A stretch of DNA of 52,509 nucleotides from Syntrophothermus sp. DTU052. Lineage in GTDB: Bacteria > Bacillota > Syntrophomonadia > Syntrophomonadales > DTU052. Under the pieces are notes generated by a model that ran no database searches, was not told the origin of the DNA, and saw only the letters and a program-made list of their open reading frames with translations. Numbering within the stretch: position 1 is the stretch's first letter; each line of letters starts with the position of its first letter. Below, in pieces: positions 1-9,107 of the stretch. The translations under genes were made by a program, and so were the position numbers. The stretch lies in assembly GCA_001512495.1 (NCBI GenBank), contig LFRU01000072.1, positions 1 to 52,509 of the forward strand, read 5' to 3'.

Positions 1-1338
1 GATTCCGGTACCACTATAATGGTACCCGCCGACTTAAAATACAAGACCCGACTGCAGCTGGCCAGTGCCGGATTACCGCAGGGAGCCGTGGGTTTCGAGA
101 TATTCAATCAAACAACGTTCGGCGAGACTGAGACTGACAAGAGGGTCAAGTACCAGGTAGCACTGCAGGGGGAATTGACAAAAACCATTCAAAGTATGGA
201 CAAGGTTGAGGTCGCCAAGGTCAACCTGGTGATACCACAAAAGACTCTGTATTCCGAACAGCAGCAGGAGGCCACGGCTTCGGTTCTTATCAAGCTTAAA
301 CCACATACCAGCATGGAGAACCGCGAGATACAGGGGATCGTTCACTTAGTGACCAACAGTGTCGAAGGCCTGAAGCCGGAAAACGTAACGGTAGTTGACA
401 CCAAAGGCAATATACTATCATCCGGGCTGTCTGAGGAATCAGATTTCAAAACCAGCACCGTTGAACTTACACAAGCCCAACTGGGTTTACAACGCCAGTA
501 TGAAAGAGAACTGCAGAATTCGGTGCAGTCGATGCTGGAACACGTGCTCGGTCCCGGCAAAGCAGTGGTCCGGGTAAGTGCGGAGCTCAACTTTGATGAA
601 AAGGAAAGCCGCATGGAGATCTACTCTCCGCTGCAGGATAAAAAGACTCCGGATAGATTTGTGCGCAGTGAGAGCCGTTTAGAAGAATTTTCAGAGTCTG
701 CCGGGCAGACTGCGGCTGCTTCTCCCGGTACTGATACCAACATACCTACGTATCAGCAGGTGGAGCCAACCACTGAGAGTTCAACCTTAGAGAAGACCGA
801 ACGGATAACAAACTGGGAAATTGATAAGGAAGAGATATTACAGAGATTTGCCCCCGGTTCAGTAAAAAGGCTTACGGTCGCCGTTGTTGTAGACCAGGAG
901 TTGGATGCTTATCAAGAGGACCAACTCCAGCGAATGGTAGAAACCGCCGTGGGCATAGACAGAGACAGTCCTGATCAATCCAGCCGTACCGTTTCCGTAA
1001 CCGGCATGAGATTCAGCCAAATTCAGGAGACGCCTGCGGAGAAAACCATATGGCAGGCATTGCCCTGGTACGTATGGATTCTGCTGGCCGTCCTGGCGCT
1101 GGTCATTGTAATACTACTGCTGCGGTTGATATCCCGGAGAAAGCCCGATGAAGAAGAACTGCAATTTGAAGCAGTAGCCGATGAAGAGCTCAAACTTAGA
1201 GACCTGTTGGATAAGGATCTTTCCCCGGAGGAGAAAGAAAAGAAGATGATTCGCGAAGAAATTGAAAAACTTGTGGATACAAGTCCTGAAGATGCAGCCA
1301 ATCTCATCAGAACCTGGCTCTGGGAGGAAGGGGTGTGA
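1..1338 (+). CDS. fliF: FliF flagellar MS-ring protein (5' end outside window)
   Basis: The reading frame is open from base 1, so the start and the N-terminal membrane helix lie upstream. FliF forms the membrane MS ring on which the rotor and export gate assemble. Visible are the periplasmic ring-building region (around bases 19-1020, with the stretch KVEVAKVNLVIPQ), then a hydrophobic helix WYVWILLAVLALVIVILLL at about 1066-1122. A charged cytoplasmic tail ends in LIRTWLWEEGV, the conserved segment that binds FliG. Its stop overlaps the fliG start by one base, as expected for partners made in fixed ratio. Identification is firm. Confidence 0.96.
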   Translation, partial: DSGTTIMVPADLKYKTRLQLASAGLPQGAVGFEIFNQTTFGETETDKRVKYQVALQGELTKTIQSMDKVEVAKVNLVIPQKTLYSEQQQEATASVLIKLKPHTSMENREIQGIVHLVTNSVEGLKPENVTVVDTKGNILSSGLSEESDFKTSTVELTQAQLGLQRQYERELQNSVQSMLEHVLGPGKAVVRVSAELNFDEKESRMEIYSPLQDKKTPDRFVRSESRLEEFSESAGQTAAASPGTDTNIPTYQQVEPTTESSTLEKTERITNWEIDKEEILQRFAPGSVKRLTVAVVVDQELDAYQEDQLQRMVETAVGIDRDSPDQSSRTVSVTGMRFSQIQETPAEKTIWQALPWYVWILLAVLALVIVILLLRLISRRKPDEEELQFEAVADEELKLRDLLDKDLSPEEKEKKMIREEIEKLVDTSPEDAANLIRTWLWEEGV

Positions 1339-2351
1339 TGATGGCTACCAGAAAGGCAGTAAACGGAAGACAGAAGGCCGCTCATCTTCTGATATCCCTA
1401 GGGCCTGAAAAATCAGCGAAAATTTTTAAGCACCTGAAAGAGGATGAACTGGAGCAGATAACCCTGGAAATTGCCAACGTTCGTAAGACCACCTCGGAAC
1501 AACTGGATGAGATTATGCGAGATTTTTACGAACTCTGCCTGGCCAATCGGTATATACAGCAGGGCGGCATTTCTTATGCCCAGGAGGTACTGGAAAAGGC
1601 ATTGGGTCATGAGAAGGCCATGAGTATAATAAGCCGTATTTCATCTTCACTACAGGTAAGACCTTTCGATTTCGTTCACAAGACGGAACCAACCCAGGTT
1701 TTAAGCTTTATTCAAGGGGAACATCCCCAGACCATAGCTTTAATTTTAGCCTATCTTGATTCTGCCAAATCAGCCATCATCCTTTCGGCTCTGCCACCGG
1801 ATCGACAGGTGGATGTAGCGAAAAGGATTGCCTTGATGAACAATACCTCTCCTGAAGTCATCAAGGAGGTTGAAAGGGTTTTGGAGAGAAAGCTGTCATC
1901 CGTTGTTCCCCAGGAGGTCAGCAGTGCCGGGGGAGTTAAATCCGTGGTCAATATCCTTAACCGGGTGGACCGGGGAACGGAAAAGACGATACTTGAAGCG
2001 CTGGAGATACAGGATCCAGAATTGGCAGAAGAGATTAAGAAGTTGATGTTCGTCTTTGAAGACTTGGTTACTCTGGATGACCGTTCCGTACAAAGGATCC
2101 TTCGCGATGTGGAAAACCAGGATCTGGTGCTGGCTTTGAAAGGTGCCAGCCAGGAGGTGGCCAACAAGATTTTCAACAATATGTCCAAACGAGCCTCGGA
2201 TATGCTGCGGGAGGATATTCAGTTTTTGGGACCGGTCAGGCTGCGTGATGTTGAGGAATCACAGCAGCGAATTGTTAACGTGATACGAAGACTGGAAGAC
2301 AGCGGCGAGATTGTCATAGCTCGTGGCGGAGGGGATGAGATAATTGTCTAA
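1338..2351 (+). CDS. fliG: FliG flagellar motor switch protein
   Basis: FliG sits on the FliF ring and is the C-ring subunit that meets the stator, so it turns ion flow into rotation. The 337-residue length is typical. The middle domain carries the GEHPQ motif (GEHPQTIALILAYL), and the C-terminal domain has the charged torque helix (LRDVENQDLVLALKGA, then SKRASDMLREDI). Three in-frame starts lie together: GTG 1335, ATG 1338 and ATG 1341. ATG 1338 is chosen because GGAGG at 1323-1327 is about 10 bases away. The fliF stop TGA shares its last base with this start, giving translational coupling. Confidence 0.96.
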   Translation: MMATRKAVNGRQKAAHLLISLGPEKSAKIFKHLKEDELEQITLEIANVRKTTSEQLDEIMRDFYELCLANRYIQQGGISYAQEVLEKALGHEKAMSIISRISSSLQVRPFDFVHKTEPTQVLSFIQGEHPQTIALILAYLDSAKSAIILSALPPDRQVDVAKRIALMNNTSPEVIKEVERVLERKLSSVVPQEVSSAGGVKSVVNILNRVDRGTEKTILEALEIQDPELAEEIKKLMFVFEDLVTLDDRSVQRILRDVENQDLVLALKGASQEVANKIFNNMSKRASDMLREDIQFLGPVRLRDVEESQQRIVNVIRRLEDSGEIVIARGGGDEIIV

Positions 2352-3123
2352 AATCATCAAACCCCATGAGATTATCCTTGAGGAACCGATTTATCTTGAG
2401 ATACCTGAAATGGATATAAGGGTTGAAGAACCTCCCCCGGAGATAGATTCTGTCGATGTCGAGGTTGATGCCAGGGAGGAAGCCGAAAGGATAGTTAAAG
2501 AAACCGAGGAGATGGTTGTCGAAATCCTCGAAAAGGCTGGTATGGAGGCCAAGAATGTAATTGGAGAAGCTGAGGAAGAGGCCCGGGAGATCCGATTGGC
2601 AGCAGAAAATGATGCCGCCCTGCTGCGGAAACAGGCTGAAGAAGAAGGTTACAAAAGTGGATGGGAGCAGGCTATGGAGGAAGCGCAGCAGAGAATCGAG
2701 CAGGCCAAGCAGCAGAGTGAAGACCTCCTTGAACAGGCTCGGCAGGAGAGACTCAGCATCTTGAGTTCATGTGAAAGCATTATCGTAAGGATGGCTCTGG
2801 ACATTGCTGAAAAAATTGTAGAAAAGGAACTTACTGCAAATTCCGATACAATTACTAAGCTTGTTCACAACATTATTGACTGCATGAACACCGCCGAAAC
2901 ATACAAGATCCTGGTGAACCCTGATGATTATGTGAACCTGGCAGCAGAAATTGCAGAGCGGAAACTAAACCCGACCGGGGACGACAAAATGGAATTGGTG
3001 GCGGATAGTAGTATTACCCGGGGCGGTTGTGTGGTGGAGACCGATCTGGGTTCAGTTGATGCCAGGTTGGAAACCAGGATCGCTTCCGTGCGGGAGGCCT
3101 TGATGGATGTGGTTGAGACATGA
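2344..3123 (+). CDS. fliH: FliH flagellar export ATPase regulator
   Basis: FliH forms a dimer that holds the FliI ATPase and links it to the C ring. The 259-residue product has a long, Glu/Ala/Gln-rich helical region (about residues 45-140) predicted to be coiled coil, followed by the more globular FliH/V-ATPase-E-like end (SIIVRMALDIAEKIVEKEL to the C terminus). The start is TTG at 2344, supported by GGAGGGG at 2328-2334, and it overlaps the end of fliG by 8 bases. The position between fliG and fliI is the standard order. Sequence identity in this family is low, so context carries part of the weight. Confidence 0.92.
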   Translation: MSKIIKPHEIILEEPIYLEIPEMDIRVEEPPPEIDSVDVEVDAREEAERIVKETEEMVVEILEKAGMEAKNVIGEAEEEAREIRLAAENDAALLRKQAEEEGYKSGWEQAMEEAQQRIEQAKQQSEDLLEQARQERLSILSSCESIIVRMALDIAEKIVEKELTANSDTITKLVHNIIDCMNTAETYKILVNPDDYVNLAAEIAERKLNPTGDDKMELVADSSITRGGCVVETDLGSVDARLETRIASVREALMDVVET

Positions 3124-4457
3124 GCAAAGCCCCTGCAGTTTTGATTGACTTGGAAAAATACCAGAAGGCAATACAGAGGACCTCGACCTGGAAGCAAAAG
3201 GGGCGTATTTCTCAAGTTGTCGGGTTAACTATTGAAGCCATTGGGCCCCGCGCCAGTCTGGGCGAACTCTGTTATATAAGACCAGGTTCTGCTGGTGATT
3301 TCGAACTGTTGGCTGAAGTGGTTGGATTTAGAGGCAACACCACCCTGCTGATGCCCCTGGGAGATATGGAAGGGATCAGCCCCGGGTGTGAAATAACCGC
3401 TACCGGCAGAAGATTGAGCGTTCCCGTTGGGGTGGGACTGGTAGGAAGGGTCCTTAACGGCTTGGGACAACCCATAGACAACAAGGGATGGCTCCAGACC
3501 GATTCTGAGTACCCGGTTATGAACCCTCCCCCGAATCCTCTGGATCGGGCCCGAATAACCGAGGTGCTTTCTCTGGGGATAAAAGCAATTGATGGTTTGA
3601 TTACCCTGGGTAAAGGCCAGAGGATTGGCATTATGTCCGGAAGCGGGGTGGGCAAAAGCACCTTATTGGGAATGATTGCGCGCAACACCAATGCCGACAT
3701 AAACGTCATTGCCTTAATCGGAGAGCGCGGCCGCGAAGTAAGAGAGTTTCTGGAAAGGGATCTGGGGGAAGAGGGATTGCGGCGTTCGGTAGTGGTGGTA
3801 GCAACCTCGGATCAGCCGGCGTTATTGAGGATTAAAGGAGCGTTTTTGGCTACATCCATTGCCGAGTATTTTCGGGATCAGGGATGTGACGTTTTGATGC
3901 TTATGGATTCAATAACCCGCTTTGCCCTCGCCCAGCGGGAGGTAGGATTGGCCATTGGAGAACCGCCCACTACCAGGGGGTTCACTCCTTCGGTCTTCGC
4001 CCTCCTGCCGAAACTTCTTGAACGGGCCGGGACTTCCACCATGGGCAGCATAACCGGTTTATACACCGTTCTGGTGGAAGGTGATGACATGAACGAGCCG
4101 ATAACTGATGCCGTACGAGGCATTGTCGACGGTCATGTTGTGCTTAACCGTGAGCTGGCGGCACTTAATCACTATCCGGCCATCGATGTTCTGCAGAGCG
4201 TCAGTCGGCTGATGACCGAAGTGGCAGCCGAGGAGCATTTGGAAATGGCGGCGCGTTTCCGCAGCCTGCTGGCCATTTATGAAGATGCCAAGGATTTAAT
4301 CGATATTGGGGCCTATAAATCAGGTACCAATCCCAGGATCGACGAAGCCATAAGATATATTGACCGCTGTCAGGAATTCCTCCGGCAGGGGGTTAATGAC
4401 CGCTTGAGTTTTGACGATATAATACAACAACTTCGGAATACGGTGGTTGAGGATTAA
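3120..4457 (+). CDS. fliI: FliI flagellum-specific export ATPase
   Basis: FliI is the hexameric ATPase of the flagellar type III export apparatus and resembles the F1-ATPase beta subunit. The 445-residue protein has a Walker A motif SGSGVGKST at about residues 173-181, the sequence IGERGREVREF just after it, and a Walker B region CDVLMLMDSITRFALAQREVGLAIGEPP split over about 260-290. The ATG overlaps the fliH stop as ATGA. Length and motifs are complete, with no sign of damage. Confidence 0.97.
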   Translation: MSKAPAVLIDLEKYQKAIQRTSTWKQKGRISQVVGLTIEAIGPRASLGELCYIRPGSAGDFELLAEVVGFRGNTTLLMPLGDMEGISPGCEITATGRRLSVPVGVGLVGRVLNGLGQPIDNKGWLQTDSEYPVMNPPPNPLDRARITEVLSLGIKAIDGLITLGKGQRIGIMSGSGVGKSTLLGMIARNTNADINVIALIGERGREVREFLERDLGEEGLRRSVVVVATSDQPALLRIKGAFLATSIAEYFRDQGCDVLMLMDSITRFALAQREVGLAIGEPPTTRGFTPSVFALLPKLLERAGTSTMGSITGLYTVLVEGDDMNEPITDAVRGIVDGHVVLNRELAALNHYPAIDVLQSVSRLMTEVAAEEHLEMAARFRSLLAIYEDAKDLIDIGAYKSGTNPRIDEAIRYIDRCQEFLRQGVNDRLSFDDIIQQLRNTVVED

Positions 4458-4459
4458 GC

Positions 4460-4915
4460 ATGAACAGATTTAAGTTCAGGTTGCAGACACCCTATGATCT
4501 GGCTTCCTGGCGTGAGAAGCAGGCCAAACAGGAGTTAAGGGAAAAACAGATGGTGTATGACCGGGAGGAAGAGTGCCTTAACGAAAAACTGGCGGGGATG
4601 AGATCTCTGATCGACGAGGAACGCAGTCTACAGGGAAAAAACGTTTCCATTGACAACATGGTCATGCTGAAGGAACTGCAGAATTTGTCAAAAGCCGTGG
4701 TTCAACTGCAGACAGAGGTAGTGAAACAGGCGTTGACAGAATTGGAGGAATCACGCCACGAACTAAAAGAAGTCAGCAGGGAAAAGAAGTCCATGGAAAA
4801 ATTAAGAGAACGCCGCTATGCCCGATACCTGTACGAATGCCAGTGGCGGGAGCAGTCAGCTATTGATGAGGCGGCGGTAACAGGCTTCTGGAGGAAACAC
4901 AACGGGTCAACCTGA
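4460..4915 (+). CDS. fliJ: FliJ flagellar export chaperone/stalk protein
   Basis: FliJ is a small coiled-coil protein that inserts into the FliI ring like the F1 gamma subunit and escorts export chaperones. The 151-residue product is almost all charged helix (YDLASWREKQAKQELREKQM, then a second long helix with LEESRHELKEVSREKKSMEKL), giving the expected antiparallel coiled coil. It begins two bases after fliI. Primary sequence in the family is poorly conserved, so length, coiled coil and position are the evidence. Confidence 0.9.
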   Translation: MNRFKFRLQTPYDLASWREKQAKQELREKQMVYDREEECLNEKLAGMRSLIDEERSLQGKNVSIDNMVMLKELQNLSKAVVQLQTEVVKQALTELEESRHELKEVSREKKSMEKLRERRYARYLYECQWREQSAIDEAAVTGFWRKHNGST

Positions 4916-4938
4916 CCCTATAGGGAGATAACAGAGTT

Positions 4939-5496
4939 ATGGGAAGGGTCATCAAGATAATACTGGTAATACTTTTACTGCTGACATCAGGTGCTTTGGC
5001 CGCCATGTATTTTGATGTGGTTACACCGCCACAGTTTGTTAAGAAAATCCCTGTATTGGGCAAGGTGCTGACCGACGACCAAAAGGATAAAAAGGATAAA
5101 AAGGACAAGGGTGTAGATGAGAATCCCTATTTAGCTGAGATTGACCGGTTGAAGTTGGAACTGGAAAACGCGGAAGCAGTCATTGTCAATCTGGAAGAAG
5201 AAAATTCGGAACTGAAGCAGCAGCTCAGTGTGGTGGAGAAAGAGCGCAATGAGCTCAAGGCTGTTAACGAGGAGAACAGTACCAGAACCGAACAACTGCA
5301 ACAGCTTGCTGAATACTATAGCAACATTAGAGTGAAGAAGGCGGCCGCCATCATGGCCGAATTGGATGATGATACCATAATTGGAATCCTGTCCAACATG
5401 GGGGATGAAACTGCAGCCGGCATAATTGGCGAACTTGAACCCCAGCGGGCTGCGGTTTTGACCAAAAAGATGCTGAGTGCGAAAGGAGGTGAATAA
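4939..5496 (+). CDS. MotE/YlxF-like flagellar-operon protein with MgtE N-terminal-type domain
   Basis: The 185-residue protein has an N-terminal membrane helix (IKIILVILLLLTSGALAAMY), a Lys/Asp repeat linker (KDKKDKKDK, about residues 49-57), a coiled coil (about 65-120) and a C-terminal segment like the N-domain of MgtE magnesium transporters (KKAAAIMAELDDDTIIGIL, then MGDETAAGIIGEL). This architecture and the place between fliJ and fliK match YlxF of Bacillus and the MotE family, which help stator or motor assembly in some bacteria. The function is inferred by similarity. The product is probably anchored in the membrane with the bulk of the protein outside. Confidence 0.82.
   Translation: MGRVIKIILVILLLLTSGALAAMYFDVVTPPQFVKKIPVLGKVLTDDQKDKKDKKDKGVDENPYLAEIDRLKLELENAEAVIVNLEEENSELKQQLSVVEKERNELKAVNEENSTRTEQLQQLAEYYSNIRVKKAAAIMAELDDDTIIGILSNMGDETAAGIIGELEPQRAAVLTKKMLSAKGGE
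5083..5109 (+). repeat. Triple 9-base repeat coding for KDK
   Basis: Three adjacent copies of a nine-base unit, aaggataaa twice and then aaggacaag, encode (Lys-Asp-Lys)x3 in the linker just after the membrane helix of the MotE/YlxF-like protein. The repeat keeps the frame, so copy-number change by slippage would lengthen or shorten the linker without disrupting the gene. Confidence 0.8.
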
Positions 5497-6792
5497 ATGC
5501 AGGCACAAATGCTGCTTCCGTTCATTGGCGAAACAGCGGGAAATCTGAAAGCCATTAAGTCTGATAAGCAGACTACTGAGGGCATAGCCGAACCTGGTTT
5601 CGCAATCATACTGCAGTCGGCGAGCCAGATGGTCCAGAAATCCTCACCGGACATAGTAGTGACCGTGAATCATGAAGGGGGGAATCTCCCGGGTGGGATT
5701 ATACTGCCCCTGCTGGAAACTAACGGCGCTGCAAAAGATCCTGGACTGCCGTTAGAGGTGGACGACATAATGCCCGAAATGTCAGATGACGCGTTAACCG
5801 GTTTATTTGCGCTTCAACCCGTGAGACCCGAGCTTACAAACGGCGAGGTACAGACTCAGGGTGCTTATATTAATAATGGAACAGCCGAGCCCGACCCGGG
5901 GATTATTGCCGGGCTAAATGGTGGAGAGACACCGGAAAATGAAAAGACTTTGCCGGTGCCGAGCCATAATTCCCAGGATTTTCGCGGCGCACCGCGGGAG
6001 ACAAACCGGGAAACAACCAATGGTGCAGTCTGGAAACCCAACTGGTCAACCGAAACCGCCAACCGGCAAGGGCAAGACCAGATATGGCGGGGAGAAGACC
6101 CCGGCAGCAGCCACCCCACAGGGGGCGGTAAGGCCAGATTGCCATCCCCTGGTGGCAGTGAAGTATGGCAACCTCAGCAGTTGATTGCCGCCGAAATGGA
6201 AAAACATCACGGGGTTAAGGTGTCGATGCCGGCTAGGAACGACGGTATTATGACTGAAACCCCGCAGCAAAGCCCAATCAATCTCACCCCGAATGAAATA
6301 ACCGTTTTGGAAAAGGCGCCTGTACCTCAAGAAAAGGTGTCGACCCAGGATATTATTAATCAGGTGGTGAGAAAGATTGAACTCTTCACCGGCCCCAAAA
6401 CCAATGCAGTAAGCATCAAACTGGAACCTGAATTTCTCGGCCGGCTGCAGATCAACCTGGAGGTCGTAGATGATGTACTGATAGCCAGATTCAGCACTGA
6501 CAACCTGCAGGTAAAGCAGCTTTTGGAATCCGGAATCGGACAGCTGCGGTCCCAACTGGAGGCCAGTGGAATTAGGCTGGAGAGGGCAGAGGTTAACATC
6601 GATTTGGGCCATCAGTTTGGAGAATATCAGAATCCAAACGAATCCGGCTACCAGAATCGTCAGCATGTACCGTATGAAGCCACACCCTACTACAGCGAGG
6701 CACCAATTGGCGATTCCATAGCGCAGGATATGGGCGGAAGCTCGCCGGAAGCCGGGGAATTACATGAAGGAACCGTCGATTACTTGATCTAG
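5497..6792 (+). CDS. fliK: FliK flagellar hook-length control protein
   Basis: FliK measures hook length during export and switches the export gate from hook to filament substrates. The 431-residue product has a long, poorly conserved, Pro/Gly/Gln-rich middle (about residues 120-270) typical of the ruler region. The conserved C-terminal Flg_hook domain spans about 290-375 (VSIKLEPEFLGRLQINLEVVD, then LRSQLEASGIRLERAEVNI). The start at 5497 follows the preceding stop by one base and is preceded by AAAGGAGGTGAATAA. The gene precedes flgD, whose product caps the growing hook. Confidence 0.93.
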   Translation: MQAQMLLPFIGETAGNLKAIKSDKQTTEGIAEPGFAIILQSASQMVQKSSPDIVVTVNHEGGNLPGGIILPLLETNGAAKDPGLPLEVDDIMPEMSDDALTGLFALQPVRPELTNGEVQTQGAYINNGTAEPDPGIIAGLNGGETPENEKTLPVPSHNSQDFRGAPRETNRETTNGAVWKPNWSTETANRQGQDQIWRGEDPGSSHPTGGGKARLPSPGGSEVWQPQQLIAAEMEKHHGVKVSMPARNDGIMTETPQQSPINLTPNEITVLEKAPVPQEKVSTQDIINQVVRKIELFTGPKTNAVSIKLEPEFLGRLQINLEVVDDVLIARFSTDNLQVKQLLESGIGQLRSQLEASGIRLERAEVNIDLGHQFGEYQNPNESGYQNRQHVPYEATPYYSEAPIGDSIAQDMGGSSPEAGELHEGTVDYLI

Positions 6793-6806
6793 GAGGTGAA
6801 CAAGTT

Positions 6807-7316
6807 ATGGGAGTTGCAGGCGTTTCATCAGCTAACCCGGTAGCTACAAACCAGTACAGTACCGGGGGTTTAACGAAAACACTGGGACAAGATGCATTTT
6901 TCAAACTGCTTATAACCCAGCTTCGATACCAAAATCCTTTGGAACCCATGCAAGACCAGGAATTTATAGCCCAGTTGGCAACTTTCAGCACCCTGGAACA
7001 GGCAACCAAACTTAATAACCAGTTTGAGAAGATGACCACCAGTTTGCAGGATAGCCTGTTTGCTATTACTTCCATTCAACAGGCAACTGCGTGTCTGGGC
7101 AATGTGATTGAGTACCATAACGGCGAAGAGATCTGTTCCGGCAGGGTCGATTCCGTCAGGATTGAAGGGGGACTGCCCGTGCTCATAGTTGGTGGAGCCA
7201 AGGTTGACCTCTCCAGTGTGGTAGCCATCAACAGCCCGGAACCGGTGATTACCGGGGAGGAGAGTGCTGACGAGTTCGTAGGCGAAGAACAGCGGGGTGT
7301 GGACATTGACAGTTGA
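6807..7316 (+). CDS. flgD: FlgD hook-capping / basal-body rod modification protein
   Basis: FlgD caps the growing hook so that FlgE subunits can polymerise. The 169-residue product begins with the conserved N-terminal module (LGQDAFFKLLITQLRYQNP, then EPMQDQEFIAQLATFSTLEQ), which is diagnostic. The later part is shorter than in enteric FlgD, as is common in Gram-positive bacteria. The ribosome binding site AGGAGGTGAA lies at about 6791-6800. Confidence 0.95.
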   Translation: MGVAGVSSANPVATNQYSTGGLTKTLGQDAFFKLLITQLRYQNPLEPMQDQEFIAQLATFSTLEQATKLNNQFEKMTTSLQDSLFAITSIQQATACLGNVIEYHNGEEICSGRVDSVRIEGGLPVLIVGGAKVDLSSVVAINSPEPVITGEESADEFVGEEQRGVDIDS

Positions 7317-7686
7317 TAAACTGCTTTTATCACAACAGGTACAGCCGGTATCCCCACTAACCAGAGCCGGAGGCAAACCGGTTCAGAAGACTGGATCATC
7401 TGTATTTGACAAGGTCTTGGCATCGCAGACCGAAGAGATCAAGTTCTCCAGTCATGCCCAGCAGCGCATGAGATCCAGAAACATCAGTTTTGGACCTCAG
7501 GAGATGAATCTCCTGCAGAGCGCTGTGAAAAAGGCCCGTGACAAAGGGGCTCGGGAGAGCCTGATACTAATGGGCGATATGGCCTTGGTCGTCAGCATCA
7601 AGAATAATACCGTAATAACTGCGATGGATGGCCAGAGCATTAAAGAAAATGTCTTTACCAATATTGACAGCGCAGTAGTGCTGTAA
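7306..7686 (+). CDS. Flagellar operon protein, TIGR02530 type
   Basis: A protein of about 126 residues with the core VLASQTEEIKFSSHAQQRM and RSRNISFGPQEMNLLQSAV, then VSIKNNTVITAMDGQS. This pattern matches the conserved but uncharacterised 'flagellar operon protein' found between flgD and flgE in many Clostridia and Bacilli; a hook-related role is inferred only from position. The start is unsure: TTG 7306 is favoured because GGGGTG at 7294-7299 is well spaced. GTG 7297 would add three residues but has no clear ribosome binding site. Both overlap the end of flgD. Confidence 0.85.
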   Translation: MTVDKLLLSQQVQPVSPLTRAGGKPVQKTGSSVFDKVLASQTEEIKFSSHAQQRMRSRNISFGPQEMNLLQSAVKKARDKGARESLILMGDMALVVSIKNNTVITAMDGQSIKENVFTNIDSAVVL

Positions 7687-7714
7687 AGGCTGGACCTCAA
7701 AGGAGGAAAGCCTG

Positions 7715-7762
7715 ATGCGTGGAACGAATGAAACGCACCGCTTTGAAAAGGAGGTCATTTAA
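7715..7762 (+). CDS. Candidate short leader ORF (15 residues) before flgE
   Basis: ATG at 7715 follows a strong ribosome binding site (AAAGGAGG, 7699-7706) and reads MRGTNETHRFEKEVI before TAA at 7760-7762. The flgE ribosome binding site (AAGGAGGT, 7748-7755) lies inside its last codons, and flgE starts three bases after its stop. The arrangement would let ribosomes on the short ORF open or block the flgE start. There is no homology evidence; it could be a chance ORF. Confidence 0.35.
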   Translation: MRGTNETHRFEKEVI

Positions 7763-7764
7763 TT

Positions 7765-9072
7765 ATGATGCGCGCCATGTATTCCGTTATTTCCGGATTG
7801 AGAAACCACCAGACCAAGATGGATGTTATCGGAAATAACATTGCCAATGTGAACACCTACGGTTTCAAGAAAGCCCGGGTGGTTTTTAAGGACACCCTGT
7901 ACCAGACGATGAGTACCGGTTCCGCGCCCCAGAATGGCCGGGGGGGAACCAACCAGATGGCGGTAGGACTGGGAATGATGCTGGGAAGTATTGATACCAT
8001 ATGTACGCCGGCACCCTCACAGACTACCGGGAAGAATACCGACCTGTGCATCAACGGCAACGGCTATTTTTTGGTCCAGTACGGTGATGAGGTATTATAC
8101 ACCCGTTCCGGGGCTTTCGATTTTGACGTGCTGGGCCAGTTGTGTGCCGGCGGCAACGGAGCCCTGGTAATGGGCTGGTTGGCCGATCCCAATAATAACT
8201 GGGCTATCGATACCAATGCGGCACTAACAGCGATAGACATCGGTCGTCTGAGCGTACTGGAACCCAAAGCCAGTGATTGGATGGAGTTTGCCGGCAACCT
8301 GGACGCAGAAACCCCAATAAGTGATTCGTCTGCACCGGGTTATCCGCAATATCCCATTGTTACTTCCAAGGAGGTTACCGATTCCCGCGGCAATACCCAT
8401 ACCGTGTATTTCCGGTTTTTTAAGACTGGTGCAACGGCAGGTTCCACTACCTGGAGGTATCAGATATCCTACAATGACATGGATTTTGTGGATGACGAAG
8501 ATGTCAATGCGGATACTTGTACTCTGGAGTTTGACAGCAGTGGGAAATTGGTTAACATCAACGGTGCCAGTCCCGCTTCCACTGACCCGATAAACTTGCC
8601 CATTCCTCTGTCCAACGGTGCAGCCGACATCTCGCTTGAGATCGATTTCAGCGCCATTACTGAACACCGGGGGAAATCAGATGTCTGGGCTGAGTATGTT
8701 ACTGGCTATCCGGCGGGTGAGCTGTCCAGTATCAGTATTGGTTCCGATGGAGTCATAACGGGCATCTTTTCCAATGAGGAAAGAAGAGACCTGGCCCGGA
8801 TTGCGCTGGCAACCTTTCAGAACCCGGCCGGTCTGACCAATGTGGGGGAAAGCCTCTACCGGGTATCGAGCAATTCGGGTGATGCCCATGTAGGCATACC
8901 CGGTGAGGGGGATGCGGGTGCGCTGATCCCGGGTAGCCTGGAGATGTCCAATGTGGATCTCTCCGAGGAGTTTGTGGATATGATCACCACCCAGCGCGGG
9001 TTTCAGGCTAATTCCAGGGTAATAACTGCTTCCGATGAAATGCTGCAGGAACTTGTCAACTTGAAGAGATAG
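7765..9072 (+). CDS. flgE: FlgE flagellar hook protein
   Basis: FlgE polymerises into the hook, the flexible joint between rod and filament. The 435-residue product has the N-terminal rod/hook signature (MYSVISGLRNHQTKMDVIGN, followed by NIANVNTYGFKKARVVF) and the matching C-terminal helix (LEMSNVDLSEEFVDMITTQR, then GFQANSRVITASDEMLQEL). Its size and the place after flgD point to FlgE rather than FlgF or FlgG. ATG 7765 is chosen over ATG 7768 because AAGGAGGT at 7748-7755 is 9 bases away. No frameshift is visible. Confidence 0.95.
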   Translation: MMRAMYSVISGLRNHQTKMDVIGNNIANVNTYGFKKARVVFKDTLYQTMSTGSAPQNGRGGTNQMAVGLGMMLGSIDTICTPAPSQTTGKNTDLCINGNGYFLVQYGDEVLYTRSGAFDFDVLGQLCAGGNGALVMGWLADPNNNWAIDTNAALTAIDIGRLSVLEPKASDWMEFAGNLDAETPISDSSAPGYPQYPIVTSKEVTDSRGNTHTVYFRFFKTGATAGSTTWRYQISYNDMDFVDDEDVNADTCTLEFDSSGKLVNINGASPASTDPINLPIPLSNGAADISLEIDFSAITEHRGKSDVWAEYVTGYPAGELSSISIGSDGVITGIFSNEERRDLARIALATFQNPAGLTNVGESLYRVSSNSGDAHVGIPGEGDAGALIPGSLEMSNVDLSEEFVDMITTQRGFQANSRVITASDEMLQELVNLKR

Positions 9073-9107
9073 TACTGTAACCAAGGGCTGGCGGTGGGAG
9101 GGGATCC

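Noticed and set aside
5083-5109. KDK repeat as a possible phase-variation tract
   Set aside because: The unit is nine bases, so copy changes keep the frame and would not switch the gene on or off.
6046-6666. Minus-strand open frame of 206 codons opposite fliK
   Set aside because: It falls in the low-complexity and C-terminal region of fliK, without domain signature or ribosome binding site.
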